Assembly: GCA_027859005.1 (NCBI GenBank)
Contig: JAQIBQ010000518.1
Location: forward strand, 1-40,623
Source of the DNA: Prolixibacteraceae bacterium
GTDB taxonomy: Bacteria; Bacteroidota; Bacteroidia; Bacteroidales; Prolixibacteraceae
Direction of reading: 5' to 3'
DNA length: 40,623 nt
The notes under the pieces were generated by a model. The model did no database searches. It was not told where the DNA came from and saw nothing but the letters and a program-made list of their open reading frames with translations. The position numbers were made by a program, and so were the translations under genes. Positions 38,350 through 40,623 of this stretch are shown piece after piece (position 1 is the first letter of the stretch; the number at the start of each line of letters is the position of its first letter).

Positions 38350-40572
38350 ATGTCGCATTCTATTCGAAATCCTAACGCAAAATTTGGCACATTGCCAGTA
38401 TTCCTTACTGCATTATCCACCATTTTAGGCGCAGTACTGTTTTTACGGTTTGGTTGGGCTGTTGGTCAAGTTGGCTTTTGGGGAGTTATTGGAATTGTCC
38501 TCCTTGGTCATCTTGTAACTATTCCAACAGCAATGGCAGTTGCTGAAATTGCCACTAATCAGAAAGTACAAGGTGGTGGAGCTTATTTCATTGTGTCTCG
38601 TTCGTTTGGTTTAAATATAGGTGCCGCAATAGGAATTGCGTTGTATTTTGCCCAAGCAATAAGTGTTGCGTTCTACATAATTGCTTTTGGAGAAGCATTT
38701 GAACCTGTTGTGCGGTGGTTGTCTGAAAACACTTTTTTAAATTACTTCGATCGAAGGTTTATTACCTTGCCAGTTATGGCCGCCTTAACGGTTTTAATGC
38801 TAACACGTGGTGCTAATGTTGGGATGAAAGCTTTGTATTGGGTTGTTGCAATTTTACTTACATCGTTGGCTCTTTTCTTCGCTGGTAAATCTGAAATTGC
38901 TCCCGAAAGTATTAGCTTTACCACTCGTATTCTTGAAAATGAAAATTTCTTCTACGTTTTTGCTATTGTATTTCCTGCTTTTACTGGATTAGCTGCTGGT
39001 CTTGGCCTTTCTGGTGATTTAAAGCATCCTGAAAAATCTATTCCAAAAGGAACCATTTGGGCAACTATTGTTGGATTAGTGGTCTATATTTTTTTAGCCT
39101 ACAAATTCACCATTTCAGCTACTCCAGATGAATTGGTAAACGATCAGTTCGTAATGAGTAAGATTGCTGTTTGGGGGCCAATAATTCCAATTGGTTTAGC
39201 AGCAGCATCAATCTCTTCGGCTTTGGGATCAATTATAATTGCACCGCGTACTTTACAAGCCATTGGTGCCGATGATATTTTTCCAAATGAAAAACTTAAT
39301 TTATGGTTTTCCAAAGGTCGATTACATGATAATGAACCTATAAATGCTTCAATTATTACAGTGATAATTGCTTTTGCTTTTGTGGCAATAGGCGATGTGA
39401 ATTTTGTGGCCGAAATCATATCCATGTTTTTCATGATTACTTATGGTGCTATATGTTTAATCTCATTATTGGAGCATTTTGCTGCCGATCCGGCCTATCG
39501 ACCAACCTTTCATTCAAAATGGATCATTTCATTGATTGGTACTATTTCGTCGTTTTGGTTAATGTTGAAAATGAACCTTCCGTATGCTGTTTTGGCACTC
39601 TTTTTAATGGGAATAATTTATTATTTCATTACCAATAAGAAAAAAGAAAAAACGGGGTTAAATAAACTATTCCGCGGAGTAATATTTCAATTGAGTAGGG
39701 AGCTGCAAATCTTTGCACAACGAGCCGATCGTGAAGACCGCGAAATTAGTTGGCGACCATTTGCAATTTGTATCTCTGAAGATACATTTAAACGTCGATC
39801 GGCATTTGACATTATGCGTTGGCTCTCGCATCGATATGGTTTTGGAACTTATATTCATTTTATAAAAGGACGTTTGAATAAGATCACTAGCGATGAGTCT
39901 AAGCATAGCTTAGATCGATTGCTTAAGCTCGCCAAAGGAAACAAAAGTCGTGTTTATCTCGATACCATTATTTCACCTTCCTATACATCAGCAATAGCCC
40001 AGGTAGTGCAATTACAAGGTTTTTCAGGAAGAGGAAACAACCTCATTCTTTTTGAATTTTCACGTTCGAAGCCCGATGCATTAGAAGATGTGCTTCAAAA
40101 TTACAACATGCTGGGTTCATCGGGTTTTGATATCTGTATCTTGAATACAAGCCAAAAAGGATTCGGATATCATAACGAAATTCATATTTGGATAAAACCC
40201 GACGATTATCGAAATGCAAACTTGATGATATTGTTGGCTTTTATTTTAATTGGTCATCCCGATTGGAAAAGAGGATCAATTAAGATTTTCTCTCTTACTC
40301 CGTTAAGCGAAAGGGAAAAACGATATGAAAAAATTACATCACTTATTAAAGAAGGACGAATTCCAATTAGTTCAACAAATGTTGAAATGATACCTTTTGA
40401 TCCTACCCAAGATCGTAATGAAGTGATTGGCTTAAAGTCGTTAGATGCTGACCTCACGTTGATAGGCTTTAACGCAAATACAATTCAAAAAGGGATTGAT
40501 GAATTTGTTGGGTACAAAGATTTTGGAAATATTCTGTTTGTATCTGCCAATAAAGCCAAAGTCATAAAATAA
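38350..40572 (+). CDS. APC-superfamily transporter, SLC12/cation-chloride cotransporter-like
   Basis: FGTLPVFLTALSTILGAVLFLRFGWAVGQVG, GGGAYFIVSRSFG, GLSGDLKHPEKSIPKGT; hydrophilic C-terminal domain. Confidence 0.85.
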   Translation: MSHSIRNPNAKFGTLPVFLTALSTILGAVLFLRFGWAVGQVGFWGVIGIVLLGHLVTIPTAMAVAEIATNQKVQGGGAYFIVSRSFGLNIGAAIGIALYFAQAISVAFYIIAFGEAFEPVVRWLSENTFLNYFDRRFITLPVMAALTVLMLTRGANVGMKALYWVVAILLTSLALFFAGKSEIAPESISFTTRILENENFFYVFAIVFPAFTGLAAGLGLSGDLKHPEKSIPKGTIWATIVGLVVYIFLAYKFTISATPDELVNDQFVMSKIAVWGPIIPIGLAAASISSALGSIIIAPRTLQAIGADDIFPNEKLNLWFSKGRLHDNEPINASIITVIIAFAFVAIGDVNFVAEIISMFFMITYGAICLISLLEHFAADPAYRPTFHSKWIISLIGTISSFWLMLKMNLPYAVLALFLMGIIYYFITNKKKEKTGLNKLFRGVIFQLSRELQIFAQRADREDREISWRPFAICISEDTFKRRSAFDIMRWLSHRYGFGTYIHFIKGRLNKITSDESKHSLDRLLKLAKGNKSRVYLDTIISPSYTSAIAQVVQLQGFSGRGNNLILFEFSRSKPDALEDVLQNYNMLGSSGFDICILNTSQKGFGYHNEIHIWIKPDDYRNANLMILLAFILIGHPDWKRGSIKIFSLTPLSEREKRYEKITSLIKEGRIPISSTNVEMIPFDPTQDRNEVIGLKSLDADLTLIGFNANTIQKGIDEFVGYKDFGNILFVSANKAKVIK

Positions 40573-40623
40573 AAATTAAGGTTTTTTAATTTATTCGAAT
40601 AAACGATTACTTCATTTTAGTGT

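Noticed and set aside
1-40623. CRISPR arrays, tRNA/rRNA genes, prophage or defence systems
   Set aside because: No regularly spaced repeats, RNA gene signatures, integrase, transposase ORF or known defence domains seen.

Overview
The window is a Bacteroidetes-type chromosomal segment, judged from its HTCS regulator, AT-rich intergenic DNA and TAnnTTTG promoter-like boxes. Its core (about 5.6-23.2 kb) is a plant cell-wall polysaccharide locus: GH43, GH27, GH9, GH31, a hybrid two-component sensor (HTCS), a LacI-family regulator, GH67 alpha-glucuronidase, an SDR-type D-mannonate oxidoreductase (UxuB-like) and mannonate dehydratase (UxuA). No SusC/SusD pair is present in the window. Flanking genes are a CheY-like receiver, an EttA-type ABC-F protein, a lipoprotein, LysA, a DEAD-box helicase, an ECF sigma factor with a ZAS-type anti-sigma factor, Kbl, an S37/PS-10 peptidase, an aminopeptidase P, a receiver-AAA+ regulator, a membrane protein/MBOAT/SGNH-like trio and an SLC12-like transporter. 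The most notable observations are: (1) a flavodoxin gene split by a 220-bp non-coding element whose exact removal with a 3-bp duplication restores one 160-aa ORF; (2) a second, adjacent MITE-like element; (3) aminopeptidase P cut by a single in-frame TAA that probably removes a metal ligand; (4) an HD-domain gene disrupted by two frameshifts; (5) an ACP-like 74-aa protein with Asp in place of the phosphopantetheine Ser; (6) an AAA+ regulator with GAFTSA instead of GAFTGA and no Fis domain; (7) matching palindromic operator candidates (CAAYCGATTG) upstream of lacI and GH43; (8) an unannotated 29-aa membrane microprotein with its own terminator; (9) an MBOAT cassette whose two partners both carry extra C-terminal domains. 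No single clearly new defence or mobile system was found.
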